A DNA stretch of 64,000 nucleotides from Thalassobacillus devorans (lineage in GTDB: Bacteria; Bacillota; Bacilli; Bacillales; Halobacillaceae): contig NZ_JAASRY010000003.1 in the NCBI RefSeq assembly GCF_011761345.1, forward strand, positions 186,001-250,000, given 5' to 3'. Positions 63,228-64,000 of this stretch are shown one piece after another. The position numbers and the translations under genes are program-made. Under the pieces are notes generated by a model. That model saw only the letters and a list, made by a program, of their open reading frames with translations. It was not told the DNA's origin and ran no database searches. The first letter of the stretch is position 1, and each line of letters begins with the position of its first letter.

Positions 63228-63923
63228 TTATTCATAGATATTCCCTTTTGCAAGGATGCTGAGCTTTTCCAGGTCTTTAATGGCAATCGAGCCATTAGCC
63301 CGTTCAATGATATTGTCAGTCGCCATCTTCTTTAAAACACGATTTAAATGACGATAGCTTGTACCTAACCATTCGGCCAGCTCCATTAAATTCGATGTAT
63401 GCATTTCCTGATGGAATATCGTACCTTCACTGACTGAGGAAATCGATAACAAATAGCTGGCGAGGCGCACTTCCACCGGGTAAAGCATGTTAAGGTTCGT
63501 GGTATGGGCTTCGGTATAAAACTTTCGGGCTAACGTTTCCAGTAAGAAACGAGTAAATGGCGGGTGATCTTGTTCCAGATTCGCCAAATCGGCAAATGAT
63601 GCTGCAAGCATCACGCCATCCGTTACAGCCTCAACGGAATTGAACACCGTATTTCTTTTGACATACTCAACATCTCCGATCAGTTCCAGCGGACGCTTGA
63701 ACCGGTTGATTAATGATTTTCCTTCAGGAGTAAGCGTAAAGATTTTTATTTTCCCATCTACCAGAATATAGATTTCCTCCAGCTCTTCGCCTGCTGAGAA
63801 TAATACATTTCCTTTCTTGAACTGATAAACCTTCATTAGGGGTCTGAAATGTTCTGGAAAGACCTTATCAAGCTCATAACGCTTGATATAGACCTCTGCA
63901 TCAGCGGATTTTATTTCTTTCAC
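63228..63923 (-). CDS. Crp/Fnr-type regulator (YeiL-like)
   Basis: 231 residues from a GTG start. Cyclic-nucleotide-like beta-roll (residues 25-120, FSAGEELEEIYILVDGKIKI) and a C-terminal HTH (MELAEWLGTSYRHLNRVLKKM). No Fnr cysteine cluster. Lies between two YdcZ-type transporter genes (12-nt gap on one side), so it likely controls them. Confidence 0.87.
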   Translation of the reverse strand: MKEIKSADAEVYIKRYELDKVFPEHFRPLMKVYQFKKGNVLFSAGEELEEIYILVDGKIKIFTLTPEGKSLINRFKRPLELIGDVEYVKRNTVFNSVEAVTDGVMLAASFADLANLEQDHPPFTRFLLETLARKFYTEAHTTNLNMLYPVEVRLASYLLSISSVSEGTIFHQEMHTSNLMELAEWLGTSYRHLNRVLKKMATDNIIERANGSIAIKDLEKLSILAKGNIYE

Positions 63924-63940
63924 CGTTTAAACACCTTCTT

Positions 63941-64000
63941 TTACAATTGGAAAAGAATAACACCTGCAAGCATCATCGTTAGCCCGAGTCCTTGTCGCAG
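63941..64000 (-). CDS. C-terminal end of a second YdcZ-type transporter (partial)
   Basis: Only the last 19 codons are in the window, reading LRQGLGLTMMLAGVILFQL then TAA. The pattern (Arg, Gly-Leu, then a hydrophobic helix ending the protein) is that of DMT/YdcZ carriers. Same strand as the YeiL-like gene, 17 nt upstream of it. Confidence 0.6.
   Translation of the reverse strand: MRQGLGLTMMLAGVILFQL

Overview
The window is chromosomal DNA from a low-to-medium GC, endospore-forming member of the Bacillaceae. Spore genes (an SspH-type small acid-soluble protein and a CwlJ-type cortex hydrolase), a B. subtilis-like des-desK-desR locus, gltA-gltB, AprX and a CYP152 P450 support this. Very acidic exported proteins and several Na+-coupled carriers suggest a halophilic or halotolerant lineage (Halobacillus/Virgibacillus-like; inference). 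I see no rRNA, tRNA, CRISPR, prophage or insertion sequence.

Layout. 1-3.7 kb: end of a C45-type hydrolase gene, then the membrane-fluidity operon des-desK-desR. 3.8-6.5 kb: a vWA protein paired with an unsecreted endonuclease I, plus small membrane proteins. 6.5-12.7 kb: an NAD(P)-binding protein, an HTH-HD-GYP fusion, a secreted M14 carboxypeptidase, a LOG-family enzyme, an SDR, a GNAT and an NlpC/P60-like protein without its catalytic Cys. 12.9-21.6 kb (minus strand): a hydroxy-acid island with thioesterase, AEC carrier, CaiB-type CoA-transferase, CitE-like lyase, 2-hydroxycarboxylate transporter, carbonic anhydrase and a CitA/DcuS-type two-component system. 21.8-31.6 kb: sspH, a minimal flavoprotein/2Fe-2S pair, a LysM-propeller protein, a DAACS symporter that seems to start at ATT, two low-complexity exported proteins, a NERD nuclease-like protein and a Cu/Zn superoxide dismutase. 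31.6-45.4 kb: FUSC and MFS transporters, alkaline phosphatase with a Pho box, an Asp-box propeller, an S15-type peptidase, an M20 amidohydrolase diverging from a frameshifted YfcC-type transporter, and a DUF1259 protein. 45.5-64 kb: P450, cwlJ, an NhaC antiporter with a perfect cre, DinB, SDR, aprX, glutamate synthase, an M48 protease, a luciferase-like oxidoreductase and a YdcZ/YeiL cluster.

The most unusual signal is intergenic. Six spacers, each just past a terminator or a gene end, hold strictly periodic arrays of short words. Three (19.0, 46.9 and 59.7 kb) carry a 25-bp palindrome (GGTC...GACC) every 52 bp. Three (0.5, 29.5 and 30.7 kb) carry direct words every 21 bp. The two arrays with the same 21-bp word flank the NERD nuclease-like gene, and one overlaps its stop codon. 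I cannot match these to a described element. Separate repeats are a 35-bp palindrome present three times (3.7, 11.2, 11.8 kb) and a roughly 173-bp element closed by a long inverted repeat (50.9 kb).
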